Notes: generated by a model not told the origin, from the letters alone. Positions 8,081 to 23,461 are shown, counted from the stretch's first letter. The stretch: DNA of 64,000 nt from Mycolicibacterium austroafricanum (GCF_000612725.1 NZ_HG964452.1:426911-490910), one strand, 5' to 3'. Numbers and translations are program-made.

Positions 8081-8314
8081 CTACCAGGACAGGATGATCC
8101 CGGTCCGGTTGTTACGGGGGATGGTATCGGCCACATTGGGCGCTCGCGTCCCCGGCACCGCCTTGATCGACACGCTGCCGTTGGTCTCACACCTGACCAG
8201 GTTGCCGGCTTCCTGGCAGTTCGCCTGCGCCGAGGCGGGCGGAGCCGAGACAAGCAGCACCGCAACCACACTCGTCATCAACACCAACGTCGGGTAGTTC
8301 GCGCGACTGGTCAT
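8081..8314 (-). CDS. Small secreted protein of unknown function
   Basis: This 77-residue protein has a clear Sec signal peptide (a hydrophobic stretch followed by SAPPASAQA, cleavage probably after residue 30). The mature part is about 45 residues with two cysteines (NCQEAGNLVRCETNGS) that could form a disulfide. ATG 8314 has AAGGTGA upstream; a longer frame to 8359 would run into the neighbouring gene's end. It follows the secreted protein at 8356-8793 by 41 bp in the same direction, so both may be co-transcribed. I do not recognise the family. Confidence 0.75.
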   Translation of the reverse strand: MTSRANYPTLVLMTSVVAVLLVSAPPASAQANCQEAGNLVRCETNGSVSIKAVPGTRAPNVADTIPRNNRTGIILSW

Positions 8315-8355
8315 GGTCACCTTCCCTGCTGGAACGCCGCCCAGCGCAAACCTGC

Positions 8356-8793
8356 TCACGGGCAGGACGAGGCCAGGACCCGAGCATTCGGGTCCAGCGT
8401 GAGATTCGCCCGTCCGACGTTGCGGAACGCATCGTCACGGGCGGCTTCGACTGTGGGTCCGGCGCCGCCGGAAACGATGCCGCTGCCGTTGTCCGCCCCG
8501 ACCGACACCACGCAGAAGACGTCGTTGGTCACTTCGTCGCTGCTGCACTGCTCGGCGCCGGCGTTCTGACAGACCGCTATCACTGCCGCCGAGGCCGCTT
8601 CATTGGTCGGACCGGAGGCCGAGAAGCCGACCAGCATGCCGTCACGCACACCGGAACCGACGGCCCTCGACACGACGCCGGTCTCCACCATGCCGCCGGG
8701 TCCGCCTGCCCATACGGGAGCCGAGCAGACCGTCGCAGTGACGACGCCGGCCGCCGCGACCAGAACTGCGGAGACTGCGCGAAGGATCGGCAT
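8356..8793 (-). CDS. Secreted DUF4189-like protein
   Basis: This 145-residue exported protein has a signal peptide ending around VCSAPVWAG. The mature part holds alternating small residues and four cysteines in the pattern AAVIAVCQNAGAEQCSSDEV and FCVVSVGADNG, which resembles DUF4189 domains of actinobacterial secreted proteins, followed by a terminal Cys. ATG 8793 has GGAGGAAAC immediately upstream, a very good ribosome site; the longer start at 8832 has none. The function is unknown; pairing with the smaller secreted protein downstream suggests a shared envelope role. Confidence 0.78.
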   Translation of the reverse strand: MPILRAVSAVLVAAAGVVTATVCSAPVWAGGPGGMVETGVVSRAVGSGVRDGMLVGFSASGPTNEAASAAVIAVCQNAGAEQCSSDEVTNDVFCVVSVGADNGSGIVSGGAGPTVEAARDDAFRNVGRANLTLDPNARVLASSCP

Positions 8794-8924
8794 GTTTCCT
8801 CCAGGGCCGAGACTGCCAGAGGATTGGAGCATAGGTCAGGGCGGCCGCTGCGGTGTCGGGACAGCGAAATAGTCAGAAAGCTGTGCAGTCCCAGCACCGA
8901 CGGGGACCGGCCGACCGCATCGAC

Positions 8925-9779
8925 TCACCCGCCGGTACGACGTTTGTACGCATACAGCGCGAACGGCGCGAACACCGCGGTCAACGCCAACGACCACAGG
9001 ACGGTCGCCAGCACCGGATGGTGCAGCGGCAGCTGCGCGCCGGCCGGGGCCGGCCCGCCGTTGCCCCACAGCTCGCGCATCGCCTGCGCCAGCGACGACA
9101 CCGGGTTCCACTCGGCGATCACCCGCAGCCAGCGCGGCATCGGCTCCGTCGGCACGAACGTGTTGGCCAAAAACGTGACCGGGAACAACGCGGTGAACAT
9201 CACGCCGTTGACCGCCTCGACGGTGCGCAACAGCGAACCGATCAGGATGCCGAACCAGATCATCCCGAAGCCGAACAGCAGCAGGAGCGCAAAGGCCAGA
9301 ACGGCTTCGGCGACACCGTTGCGGATGCGCCATCCGATGGCCAGACCCGTCAGCGCCATCACCAGCACGCCCAGCGACGAGTGGATGACGCTGGCGATGC
9401 TGCGGCCGATCAGCACCGAGGAGCGGGAGATCGGCAGCGACCGGAAGCGGTCGATGATGCCCTTCTCGACGTCGGCCGTGATTCCCGAGGCGACGACGAA
9501 TGCCGAGAACACGATGGTCTGCGCCTGGATGCCCGGCAGCAGGAACTCCCGGTAGGACGCGCCGCCGGTGTTGGTGATCGACGCTCCGAACACGAACGCG
9601 AACAACAGTACGAACATGATCGGCTGCGCGGTCACGTCGCTGAGCATCTCGGGCATCCGCTTGGTGTGGATCATGTTGCGCTTGACCATGATCCACGACT
9701 GCTGCGCGAGATTGGTGGGCCGGATGGGCACCGGCTGGGGCCGCACCGCTGCGTGGGCCTCGGTGTCGAGCGCGGTCAT
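8925..9779 (-). CDS. ABC-2 type transporter permease, DrrB-like
   Basis: The 284-residue membrane protein has about six predicted hydrophobic segments and the ABC-2 permease signature (LLPGIQAQTIVFSAFVVASG and LPISRSSVLIGRS). It matches the daunorubicin/DIM exporter permease family DrrB. The start overlaps the last bases of the ATPase gene (ATGA at 9776-9779), so the two are translationally coupled subunits of one exporter. The cargo is not apparent; no biosynthetic cluster adjoins it, and a lipase-maturation-factor gene lies on the other side, so lipid or drug export are both possible. Confidence 0.88.
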   Translation of the reverse strand: MTALDTEAHAAVRPQPVPIRPTNLAQQSWIMVKRNMIHTKRMPEMLSDVTAQPIMFVLLFAFVFGASITNTGGASYREFLLPGIQAQTIVFSAFVVASGITADVEKGIIDRFRSLPISRSSVLIGRSIASVIHSSLGVLVMALTGLAIGWRIRNGVAEAVLAFALLLLFGFGMIWFGILIGSLLRTVEAVNGVMFTALFPVTFLANTFVPTEPMPRWLRVIAEWNPVSSLAQAMRELWGNGGPAPAGAQLPLHHPVLATVLWSLALTAVFAPFALYAYKRRTGG

Positions 9780-10741
9780 GCGCCGATCTCCTCACTGTCT
9801 TCGGTGCGGTGTCCGGTGAGCGTCAGGAACACGTCGTCGAGGCTGGGCCGGGACAACCCGATGTCGTCGACGGCGATGCCGCTGTCCCGCAACCACTCCG
9901 CCACCCGGATCATGTCGTCGAGACCGTCGGCCGACGCGGTCAACCGGCGGGCACCGGCGTCGACGAACACCTCGGCCCCGGTCTGGCCGAGCAGGGTCCG
10001 GGCGCCTTCGAGGTCGGCGGCGTCGCCGACGGTGACCACCAGGCTGGCCCGCCCGGCCTGCTGCTTGAGTTCCAGCGGCGAGCCCTCGGCGATGATGTGC
10101 CCCCTGTCGATCACGACGATGTTGTCGGCCAGCTGGTCGGCCTCTTCGAGGTACTGGGTGGTCAGCAGCAGCGTGGTGCCCTGCGCGACCAGGCCGCGAA
10201 GCACGTCCCACAGTTCGCTGCGGCTGCGCGGATCCAGGCCGGTGGTCGGCTCGTCGAGGAACAACACCGGCGGTGACGCGAGCAGACTCACCGCGAGATC
10301 CAGCCGGCGCCGCATGCCCCCGGAGTAGGACCTGACCACCCGGTCTGCGGCATCGGTCAGCGAAAACTGGTGCAGCAGTTGATCACCGAGCCTGTCAAGG
10401 TCCTTGCGGCGGATGCCGTAGAGCCCGCCGATCATGCGGATGTTCTCCCGCCCGGTCAGCAGCTCGTCGACGGTGGCCACCTGCCCCGTCAGCCCCATGT
10501 GGCGCCGTACGTCGTCGGGCTGGGCGCGCACGTCGTAACCGGCCACCCGCGCGGTGCCGCTGGTCGGCTCGGTGAGCGTCGTCATCATGCGCACCGTCGT
10601 GGTCTTGCCCGCACCGTTGGGGCCGAGAAGCCCGAGCACGGTCCCCGGCGGGACCGCGAAACTCACCCCGTCGACGGCGGGGTTGTCCAGGGTGTCCCCG
10701 AACCGCTTGACCAGGTCGATGGCTTCGATCGCCGATTCCAT
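9776..10741 (-). CDS. ABC transporter ATP-binding protein, DrrA-like
   Basis: This 321-residue ATPase energises the DrrB-type permease encoded next. It has Walker A GPNGAGKTTT (about residues 40-49), the Q-loop, signature YSGGMRRRLDL, Walker B LFLDEPTTGLD and a C-terminal extension with GDAADLEGARTLLGQ typical of the DrrA subfamily. I chose ATG 10741 because homologues begin with a short lead to the ABC core (AIEAIDLVKRFG); the frame extends to 10807 without support. Divergent from the gene at 10825. Confidence 0.9.
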   Translation of the reverse strand: MESAIEAIDLVKRFGDTLDNPAVDGVSFAVPPGTVLGLLGPNGAGKTTTVRMMTTLTEPTSGTARVAGYDVRAQPDDVRRHMGLTGQVATVDELLTGRENIRMIGGLYGIRRKDLDRLGDQLLHQFSLTDAADRVVRSYSGGMRRRLDLAVSLLASPPVLFLDEPTTGLDPRSRSELWDVLRGLVAQGTTLLLTTQYLEEADQLADNIVVIDRGHIIAEGSPLELKQQAGRASLVVTVGDAADLEGARTLLGQTGAEVFVDAGARRLTASADGLDDMIRVAEWLRDSGIAVDDIGLSRPSLDDVFLTLTGHRTEDSEEIGA

Positions 10742-10824
10742 GGCATCGACGGTATAGGCGCACACCGACATCGGACCAACGCTTTTGTCCGCCATCGGGG
10801 GCTGCAACGGCGTCTACTGAAGAT

Positions 10825-12279
10825 GTGTACGCGGACTGGTTCGACGCACCCGGGTACTGGCTGGCCCGGGAGGTCCTGCAGCGGGGTGTGGCGGCGATCT
10901 ACCTGATCGCGTTCGTCGCCGCGGCCCGCCAGTTCCGCGCACTGATCGGTGAGCACGGAATGTTGCCGGTGCCACGGTTCGTCGCCCAGGTGCCGTTCCG
11001 GGTCGCCCCGAGCGTGTTCCATCTCCACTACTCCGACCGCTTCTTCAGCGCCGTGTGCTGGAGCGGGGCGGTGCTGGCGACCGCCGTCGCCGCCGGCGGC
11101 GACGACCTGGTACCGCTGTGGGCAGCCACGCTGGCGTGGCTGGCGCTGTGGGTCCTGTACCTGTCGATCGTCAACGTCGGGCAGCGCTGGTACGGATTCG
11201 GTTGGGAGTCGCTGTTGTTGGAGGCGGGCTTCCTGGCCATGCTGCTGGGCAACGACGACACGGCGCCGCCGCTGCTGGCGTTGTGGTTGGCGCGCTGGCT
11301 GTTGTTCCGCGTGGAGTTCGGCGCCGGGCTGATCAAGATGCGCGGCGATCCGTGCTGGCGCGACCTGAGCTGCCTGGACTACCACCACGAGACCCAGCCG
11401 ATGCCGGGCCCGCTGAGCTGGTTCTTCCACCACCTGCCCAAGCCACTGCACCGTGTCGAGGTCGCGGGCAACCACGTCGCCCAGCTGGTCGTCCCGTTCG
11501 CGTTGTTCGCCCCGCAGCCGGTGGCCTCGGTGGCTGCGGGGATCGTGATCGTCACGCAGCTGTGGCTGGTGCTGTCCGGGAACTTCGCGTGGCTCAACTG
11601 GCTGACGATCCTCCTCGCGTTCAGTGCCGTCGACCAGTCCGTGTTCGCCGTGGTGCTGCCGATGTCCGCGCCTCCGGCCCGGGCTGGGCCGCCGCCGTGG
11701 TTCGCCGCCCTGGTGATCGCAGGCACGGCGCTGACGGTGGTCCTGAGCTACTGGCCCGTGCGCAACATGCTCGGACGCCGGCAGCAGATGAACGCGTCGT
11801 TCAACCCCTTCCACCTGGTGAACACCTACGGGGCGTTCGGCAGCATCGGCCGGGTCCGGTACGAGGTGGTCATCGAGGGGACCGCCGAGCCGGAACCCAC
11901 CGCGCAGACGGTGTGGAAGGAGTACGGCTTCAAGGGGAAACCCGGCGACCTGCGCCGGATGCCCCGGCAGTGGGCGCCTTACCACCTGCGCCTGGACTGG
12001 ATGATGTGGTTCGCGGCGCTGTCACCGGCCTACGCGCGCGACTGGTTCCGGCCGCTGGTGGTACGGCTGCTGCGCAACGATGCCGCGACACTTCGTCTAC
12101 TCGGGCACAATCCGTTTCCCGACGAGCCACCCCGATGCATCCGGGCGCGGCTGTACGAATACCGGTTCACGACATGGCGGGAGCTGCGCGACGAACGGCG
12201 TTGGTGGCACCGAACCCTGGTCGGTGAGTACCTGCCGGCCGTCGCCCTGGGTGCAGGCGACTCGCCTGCCGCACGGTGA
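10825..12279 (+). CDS. Lipase maturation factor (LMF1) family membrane protein
   Basis: This 484-residue polytopic membrane protein resembles vertebrate LMF1. Family stretches are WYGFGWESLLLEAGF, FGAGLIKMRGDPCWRD, YHHETQPMPGPLSWFFH and NPFHLVNTYGAFGSIGRVRYEV, the last in the conserved soluble C-terminal domain. Hydrophobic segments fill roughly residues 15-330. GTG 10825 begins 18 bp after the ATG-side limit of the divergent ABC frame. In animals LMF1 helps fold lipases in the ER; the role of bacterial members is unproven, with membrane redox or folding assistance as guesses. Confidence 0.85.
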   Translation: MYADWFDAPGYWLAREVLQRGVAAIYLIAFVAAARQFRALIGEHGMLPVPRFVAQVPFRVAPSVFHLHYSDRFFSAVCWSGAVLATAVAAGGDDLVPLWAATLAWLALWVLYLSIVNVGQRWYGFGWESLLLEAGFLAMLLGNDDTAPPLLALWLARWLLFRVEFGAGLIKMRGDPCWRDLSCLDYHHETQPMPGPLSWFFHHLPKPLHRVEVAGNHVAQLVVPFALFAPQPVASVAAGIVIVTQLWLVLSGNFAWLNWLTILLAFSAVDQSVFAVVLPMSAPPARAGPPPWFAALVIAGTALTVVLSYWPVRNMLGRRQQMNASFNPFHLVNTYGAFGSIGRVRYEVVIEGTAEPEPTAQTVWKEYGFKGKPGDLRRMPRQWAPYHLRLDWMMWFAALSPAYARDWFRPLVVRLLRNDAATLRLLGHNPFPDEPPRCIRARLYEYRFTTWRELRDERRWWHRTLVGEYLPAVALGAGDSPAAR

Positions 12280-12373
12280 GCTCGCCAGCCGCACGGTGAG
12301 CGTGCGTGAAGTCACGGTGAGCGTGCGCGAAGTAGCGAGAATGTGCGGCGTGTCGGGTGCAGACACGCACGCT
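12266..12373. repeat. Imperfect tandem repeats and inverted repeat between convergent genes
   Basis: GCACGGTGAG recurs at 12271 and 12291, with TCACGGTGAG at 12312, a period of 20-21 bp. The last two units share GGTGAGCGTGCG-GAAG. In addition AGCGTGCGTG (12299-12308) is perfectly complementary to CACGCACGCT (12364-12373). The region could act as a terminator for the converging LMF and acyl-ligase genes. Confidence 0.55.
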
Positions 12374-12389
12374 CGCGCGAAAGCCGAGG

Positions 12390-14024
12390 CTAGGTGACCA
12401 GGGAGACCGAGTTCGAGCGGCGCAGCTTGCCGGACGACGTCTTGGGGATGCTGCCCGGGCCGAGCACGACGACGTTGCGGGGACGCATGTCGACCTCCGC
12501 GACGACCTCATGGGCCACCTGGTGCTCGATGCGGCGTACCTCCGCCGGGTCCTGCCAGTTGTTGGACTCGACGGCGACGGCGAACGTCTCGCGGGAATGG
12601 CCGGCATCCAGCCGCACCGCGACGGCACAGCCCGGACGCACACCTTCCACGCGGCCCGCCGCACGTTCGATGTCCGTCGGGTAGATGTTGCGGCCGGCCA
12701 TGATGATGACGTCCTTGACGCGGCCGCAGACCACCACGTTGCCCTCCTCGGTGATGTAGCCGAGGTCGCCGGTGTCGTACCAGCCGTGTTCGTCCTGAGC
12801 AGGAATGAAGCCGCCCATGGTCATGTATCCGGGCGTCACGCACTCGCCGCGCAGCTCGATCACGCCGACGCCGCGGGGCGGCATGACATTGCCGTGGTCG
12901 TCGATGACCCGGGCCTCGAGGTCGGTCAGCAGCGGGCCGAGCTCGGCGAGACGCTTGGTGTGGCCCTTGGTCGCCGGGACCGCGCGGCGCAGCGCCGCCA
13001 GCAGGTCGGCGTCGACCTCGTCGACCGTCAGGCCCGCACCGCAGGGTGAGAACGACACGGCCAGCGTGGTCTCGGCCATGCCGTAGGCGGGCAGGATCGC
13101 GCCGGGGTCGAGACCGAACGGCTTGCCGGCGTCCAGCAGATCCTCTACGTCTGCGGGTTCCACGGGCTCGGCGCCGGACAACGCGAAGCGCAGCGTGGAC
13201 AGGTCGAACTCGCCGGGCTTGGCCTGACGGCGCAGCCGCTTGGCGAACAGCGCGTAAGCGAAGTTCGGCGCCGCGGTCATGGTGCCCTTGTACTTGTCGA
13301 TCAGCTTGGCCCACAGCAGGGTGTCGCGCAGGAAGTCCAGCGGCGTGACCTTGACCAGTTCGGCGCCGAAGTACATCGGGATGGTCAGGAAGCCGACCAT
13401 GCCCATGTCGTGGAAGCACGGCAGCCAGCTGACCATGACGTCCTTCTCGACGTCGTACTGTGCGCCGATGAACATCGCCTCGGCGTTGGAGTAGATGTTG
13501 CGGTGCGTGATCTGCACGGCTTTGGGTGACCCGGTGGATCCGCTCGTCAACTGCATCAGCGCCAGATCGTCTTCGCCGACCTCGATGGGCTCGATGGGGT
13601 CGGCGGCCAGCAGATCCGTCACGGTGAGGACCTTGATGCCCTTTTCCTCCAGCACCGGGATCGCCACCAGGAACGGCTCGGACACGATGACGGCCTTGGC
13701 CTCGATCATGCCGATGACGTTCATGGTGTCCTCGGCCCAGACCACGAGGTCGGTGCGCGGCGTCGGCTGGTGCAGCATCGTCAGGCTCGCGCCGCGCATC
13801 CACAGACCCTGCGCGGTGGGCGCGATCTCGACCGGGAAGCCCGCGAGCACACCGACCGCGTCGCCGAGGCCGACGCCGGCCGCGGCCAGTCCGCCGGCGA
13901 TGCGCTTCGCCCGCTCGTGCACCTCACCCCAGGTGTGACGAACCGGCTCGTAGGGCTCTCCGGTGACCATGCCCCTGCCGGTGGTATGGGCACTGCGGTA
14001 CATCTTCTCGGTGAATCTGCTCAC
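12390..14024 (-). CDS. pks16: Fatty-acyl-AMP/CoA ligase, Pks16-type
   Basis: This is a 544-residue adenylate-forming enzyme. Signature motifs are the P-loop [38 protein letters not shown] and the hinge [16 protein letters not shown], with the catalytic Lys in [10 protein letters not shown]. It would activate a fatty acid as acyl-AMP for transfer to CoA or to an acyl carrier. The start is GTG 14024, with GAGGAGG upstream, giving exactly the length I recall for M. tuberculosis Pks16 (Rv1013), which also lies near ispE; despite the name it is not a polyketide synthase. Upstream bases 14261-14282 hold an 11-bp direct repeat. Confidence 0.88.
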   Translation of the reverse strand: MSRFTEKMYRSAHTTGRGMVTGEPYEPVRHTWGEVHERAKRIAGGLAAAGVGLGDAVGVLAGFPVEIAPTAQGLWMRGASLTMLHQPTPRTDLVVWAEDTMNVIGMIEAKAVIVSEPFLVAIPVLEEKGIKVLTVTDLLAADPIEPIEVGEDDLALMQLTSGSTGSPKAVQITHRNIYSNAEAMFIGAQYDVEKDVMVSWLPCFHDMGMVGFLTIPMYFGAELVKVTPLDFLRDTLLWAKLIDKYKGTMTAAPNFAYALFAKRLRRQAKPGEFDLSTLRFALSGAEPVEPADVEDLLDAGKPFGLDPGAILPAYGMAETTLAVSFSPCGAGLTVDEVDADLLAALRRAVPATKGHTKRLAELGPLLTDLEARVIDDHGNVMPPRGVGVIELRGECVTPGYMTMGGFIPAQDEHGWYDTGDLGYITEEGNVVVCGRVKDVIIMAGRNIYPTDIERAAGRVEGVRPGCAVAVRLDAGHSRETFAVAVESNNWQDPAEVRRIEHQVAHEVVAEVDMRPRNVVVLGPGSIPKTSSGKLRRSNSVSLVT

Positions 14025-14342
14025 GACGACCTCCTCGCCGACATCTGCCCCGGTGCACATGCCCGTTTGCCATGCTCCGCCTGACCAGCGGCCTTTACAC
14101 GGAGGCGCGCACACAGTCGGGGAGCGGTTGTGTCTCGAATCGGTGATGTTCCGTGAGCGCGGCCGGATGCAGCACGCATTGCGCCCTGCGCCCCGCCGGT
14201 ACCACCGGTGGGGTTGTTCATTGCGTCCACAGCTTGACCGCTAGCTCTCACCGTCGCTCATCTTAAGCAACTCTTAAGTAACTGCCAAACGAGAGCGAGT
14301 ATTGAGGCGTGTGTCACACCGGATCGTGATCACCGCTTGATG
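14025..14342. other. Intergenic region upstream of the Pks16-type gene
   Basis: I see no supported gene here. It separates the ispE stop from the ligase start, both on the minus strand, so it should hold the ligase promoter. The clearest element is the direct repeat at 14261-14282. Confidence 0.6.
14261..14282. promoter_or_regulatory. Two 11-bp direct repeats (TCTTAAGYAAC)
   Basis: TCTTAAGCAAC is followed directly by TCTTAAGTAAC. Tandem sites with an 11-bp period are the usual target of OmpR-family response regulators. They lie about 240 bp upstream of the acyl-ligase start. Confidence 0.45.
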
Positions 14343-15311
14343 TCAGCCGGCGTTCGACGGGCTCGGCACCACCCGCGCGCCCTGCACGGGCCCGCTCGCC
14401 ACGCGCACCGTCCGGCACACGCCCGCGCCGGCCAGTTCGGTCCCGACGTCGACCGCGGCGCCGGCCGATCCACACAGGAACGCGCAAGTCGGGCCCGATC
14501 CCGACACCACACCCGCCAGCGCACCCGCGTCGACACCCGCGCGCAGCGTGCGGCGGAGCGTGGAGTCCAGGCTCAGTGCAGCGGGCTGCAGGTCGTTGCC
14601 GAGCAACGGCGCCAGTTGGGCCGGGTCCCCCGAGGCGAGGGCGGCGAGCACGGGTTCGGGTGATTCCAGGCGCGGCGGCAGGGTGCGGTCCTCCTCGGCG
14701 CGCAGACGATCGATCTCGGCGAACACCTTCGCGGTGGACAGCCCGCCGGGCGAGAACGCCAGCACCCAGTGAAACGTGTTGCGCGTCAACACCGTCGCCA
14801 GTTCCTCGCCCCGGCCCGTCCCCAACGCGGTGCCACCGTGCAGCGCGAACGGGACATCGCTGCCCAACTGGGCGGCCAGGGCGTGCAGGTCACGCCGGGG
14901 CACGCCGAGTTCCCAGAGCGAGTTCATCGCCACCAGCACAGCGGCCGCGTCGGCGCTGCCGCCCGCCATGCCGCCGGCCACCGGGATGGTCTTCTCGATC
15001 GAGATCGCCACATCGGGAGACCGTCCGACGTGGTCGGCCATCAGTTCCGCGGCCCGCCACGCCAGGTTGCGCTCGTCGGTCGGCAGCGACTCGGCGCCCT
15101 CGCCGGTCATCTCCAGCGACAGGATGTCCGCGGTCCGGACGGTGACCTCGTCGAGCAGTGACACCGCGTGGAACACGGTGGTCAATTCGTGATAGCCGTC
15201 GTCCCGACGATCGCCCACATCCAGATAGAGGTTGACCTTGCCGGGCACACGGACCGTGACCGAACCCGTGGGAACCCACTCGGAAGCCGTATTACCGTCA
15301 CGCGCGGACAC
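14343..15311 (-). CDS. ispE: 4-diphosphocytidyl-2-C-methyl-D-erythritol kinase
   Basis: IspE phosphorylates CDP-methylerythritol, a step of the non-mevalonate isoprenoid pathway. The 322-residue GHMP kinase has the N-terminal [24 protein letters not shown], the ATP loop [17 protein letters not shown] and the C-terminal [15 protein letters not shown] 15311 fits homologues. It follows ksgA on the same strand with 84 bp between, as in M. tuberculosis Rv1010-Rv1011, and that gap carries a truncated copy of the palindromic element. Confidence 0.96.
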   Translation of the reverse strand: MSARDGNTASEWVPTGSVTVRVPGKVNLYLDVGDRRDDGYHELTTVFHAVSLLDEVTVRTADILSLEMTGEGAESLPTDERNLAWRAAELMADHVGRSPDVAISIEKTIPVAGGMAGGSADAAAVLVAMNSLWELGVPRRDLHALAAQLGSDVPFALHGGTALGTGRGEELATVLTRNTFHWVLAFSPGGLSTAKVFAEIDRLRAEEDRTLPPRLESPEPVLAALASGDPAQLAPLLGNDLQPAALSLDSTLRRTLRAGVDAGALAGVVSGSGPTCAFLCGSAGAAVDVGTELAGAGVCRTVRVASGPVQGARVVPSPSNAG

Positions 15312-15356
15312 CGAACGACACTAACAGCGCCGAGACTGCGTCGAGCGTGGTGATCG

Positions 15357-15390
15357 CACCGAAATGACCGCGTGGAATGCAGTTTCGGCG
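15357..15390. repeat. Truncated copy of the dispersed palindromic element
   Basis: TGGAATGCAGTTTCGGCG (15373-15390) matches 17 of 18 bases of one arm of the elements at 3953 and 27137. The other arm is reduced to CACCGAAATGACC, so most of the palindrome and loop is missing. It lies between ksgA and ispE. Confidence 0.6.
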
Positions 15391-15395
15391 CGAAA

Positions 15396-18389
<2,994 letters not shown>

Positions 18390-18415
18390 GGCCCACACTC
18401 TAGGGTGAAGCTGAA

Positions 18416-21302
<2,887 letters not shown>

Positions 21303-21340
21303 CAGAGTCACAGTGATCTGAACCACAGTCGCGGCGTCGG

Positions 21341-21367
21341 TGTCACATTCCGGCACCGCGCGGTGTC
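21341..21367 (+). promoter_or_regulatory. ECF41-type sigma factor promoter
   Basis: TGTCACA at 21341-21347 is followed after exactly 16 bp by TGTC at 21364-21367. The known ECF41 consensus is TGTCACA, 16 bp, CGTC, so only one base differs. It lies 34 bp upstream of the oxidoreductase start, and the second gene of the operon encodes an ECF41-like sigma factor, which supports autoregulation. Confidence 0.72.
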
Positions 21368-21400
21368 TTGAGGGCACAAGCCCCTTCGAGAGGAGACACC

Positions 21401-22576
21401 ATGACCGCACAGAGGACCCACGTCGTCGTGATCGGCGGCGGCTACGCCGGCGTGATGGCGGCCAACCGGCTGATGTCACGTGACGGCCTGCGGGTGACGC
21501 TGGTCAACCCCCGACCCGAGTTCGTAGAACGCATCCGGCTGCACCAGTTCGTGACCGGATCCGACGATGCAGTGGTGGACTACGCCGACGTAGTCGGCGA
21601 GGGCATCGCGCTCGTCGTCGACTCGGTGACGCGGATCGACGCGCCCACCCGCCGGGTCGAACTCGCCTCCGGCGGCAGCATCGACTACGACTACCTCATC
21701 TACGCCGTCGGCAGCACCGGCGCCGCACCGACCGTGCCCGGCGCGGCTGAGTTCGCCTATCCGATCTCCGAGTACGAACACGGCGCACCGTTGCGTACCG
21801 CTGTGACGGCCGCGGCGGCCGACGCGCCGATCGTTGTGGTCGGCGCCGGACCCACCGGCCTGGAGACCGCCGCCGAACTCGCCGAGGAAGGCCGACGCGT
21901 GACGCTGGTCTGCGGCAGCGTACTGGGACCGTATCTGAGCACGCGGGGCCGCCGGGCGGCCGCCAAGCGGATGACCAAACTCGGCGTCGACGTGATCGAC
22001 GGTCCTGGCGCGACCGTCACCGAGGTGCTCGCCGATGCGGTGGTGCTGGCCGACGGTCGCCGGGTGGCCTCCGCTGTGACGATCTGGACCGCGGGTTTCG
22101 GTGTGCCCGACCTGGCGGTGCGCAGCGGCCTGAGTACCGATGCGATCGGCCGGCTGCTGACCGACGAGACACTGGCCAGTGTCGACGATCCCCGCATCGT
22201 CGCCGCCGGCGATGCGGCGGCCCCGTCGGACCTGCCGCTGCGCATGAGCTGCCAGGCGGCGATCCCGCTCGGCGCCCAGGCCGCGAACACGGTGCTGAGC
22301 CGGATCGCCGGCACCACGCCGAAACCGATCAACCAGGCCTTCACCGGCCAGTGCATCAGCCTGGGCCGCTCGGCGGGTCTGATCCAGATCGCCCACCTCG
22401 ACGACAGGGTGATGCCGCTCTACATCGGCGGGCGCACCGCGGCGAGCGTCAAGGAGGCGGTCTGCAAGGGCACGATCTCGTTCCTGTCCCGCGAAGCCCG
22501 CAAGCCGGGCAGCTACTTCTGGCTCAAGGGTGGCAAGCGCCAGCAGAAGCTGGCGGCCCAACCGGTGTCGTCGTGA
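21401..22576 (+). CDS. FAD-dependent NAD(P)H oxidoreductase (NDH-2-like)
   Basis: This 391-residue two-dinucleotide-binding-domain flavoprotein has the FAD motif VVIGGGYAGVMAANRL near residue 10, the NAD(P) motif VVVGAGPTGLETAAEL near residue 150, and the second FAD contact IVAAGDAAAPS near residue 270. It is related to type II NADH dehydrogenases and other COE-class oxidoreductases that typically partner ECF41 sigma factors. ATG 21401 has GAGAGGAG upstream. The stop overlaps the start of the sigma factor gene (GTGA). The electron acceptor is unknown. Confidence 0.88.
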   Translation: MTAQRTHVVVIGGGYAGVMAANRLMSRDGLRVTLVNPRPEFVERIRLHQFVTGSDDAVVDYADVVGEGIALVVDSVTRIDAPTRRVELASGGSIDYDYLIYAVGSTGAAPTVPGAAEFAYPISEYEHGAPLRTAVTAAAADAPIVVVGAGPTGLETAAELAEEGRRVTLVCGSVLGPYLSTRGRRAAAKRMTKLGVDVIDGPGATVTEVLADAVVLADGRRVASAVTIWTAGFGVPDLAVRSGLSTDAIGRLLTDETLASVDDPRIVAAGDAAAPSDLPLRMSCQAAIPLGAQAANTVLSRIAGTTPKPINQAFTGQCISLGRSAGLIQIAHLDDRVMPLYIGGRTAASVKEAVCKGTISFLSREARKPGSYFWLKGGKRQQKLAAQPVSS

Positions 22577-23454
22577 GCGAACACGCCGACCGGTTCACCC
22601 ATCTGCGCCCGCTGCTGTTCACGATCGCCTACGAGATCCTGGGCAGCACAACCGAATCCGACGACGTGCTGCAGGAGAGCTATCTGCGCTGGGCCGAGGT
22701 CGACCTGGCAGCAGTGACCGACACCAAGGCCTACCTGGCCCGGCTCGTCACCCGGCAGGCCCTCAACGCGCTGCGGGCACAGTCCCGCCGCCGCGAGGAC
22801 TACGTGGGCCCGTGGTTGCCCGAACCGCTTCTGACCGAGGCGGATCCGTCCGCGGATGTGGTGCTGGCCGAATCGGTGTCGATGGCAATGCTGGTGGTGC
22901 TGGAGACGCTGAGTCCCGACGAACGTGCGGTCTTCGTGCTGCGGGAGGTGTTCGGGTTCGGGCACGACGAGATCGCCGCGACGCTCGGAAAGTCGACGGA
23001 AGCGGTGCGCCAGACGGCGCACCGCGCCCGCGCGCATGTGCAGTCCCGGCGCAAACGCTTCGAGCCCGTCGACCCGAAGGTGTCCACCGAGATCACGACC
23101 CGGTTCTTCACCGCCGCGGCCACCGGCGACCTGGACGGGCTGATGGCGATGCTGGCCCCCGACGTGGTGTGGACGGCCGACAGCGACGGCAAGGTCAGCG
23201 CGGCGCGCAGGCCGGTGGCGGGCGCCGACCGGGTGGCCAGGTTGATCATGGGCTTCGTCCGACAGGCCGGCGCCGACGGCAGGGTCGAGCCCGCGGTCTA
23301 CAACAGCGCGCCGGCCCTGGTGCTCTACCTCGGCGACAACCTGGAGGGTGTGGTGACCTTCGAGGTGGTCGACGGCCGGATCACCAACTTCTACGCGATG
23401 CGCAACCCGGAGAAGTTGGCGGGTGTGAAGGTGCCGCGACAGATCAGCCGATAA
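22573..23454 (+). CDS. sigJ: ECF41-group RNA polymerase sigma factor, SigJ-like
   Basis: The 293-residue protein has sigma-2 (residues about 5-72, including DDVLQESYLRW) and sigma-4 (about 105-160, LSPDERAVFVLREVFGFGHDEIAATL), then a SnoaL-like C-terminal extension typical of ECF41/SigJ. Diagnostic short motifs are WLPEP at residues 81-85 in the linker, DSDGKV at 203-208 (variant of DGGGKV) and NPEKL near 275. No anti-sigma gene is adjacent; in this group the extension itself modulates activity. It overlaps the preceding oxidoreductase gene by four bases. The orthology to M. tuberculosis SigJ is by family only. Confidence 0.88.
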   Translation: MSEHADRFTHLRPLLFTIAYEILGSTTESDDVLQESYLRWAEVDLAAVTDTKAYLARLVTRQALNALRAQSRRREDYVGPWLPEPLLTEADPSADVVLAESVSMAMLVVLETLSPDERAVFVLREVFGFGHDEIAATLGKSTEAVRQTAHRARAHVQSRRKRFEPVDPKVSTEITTRFFTAAATGDLDGLMAMLAPDVVWTADSDGKVSAARRPVAGADRVARLIMGFVRQAGADGRVEPAVYNSAPALVLYLGDNLEGVVTFEVVDGRITNFYAMRNPEKLAGVKVPRQISR

Positions 23455-23461
23455 TGGGTCG

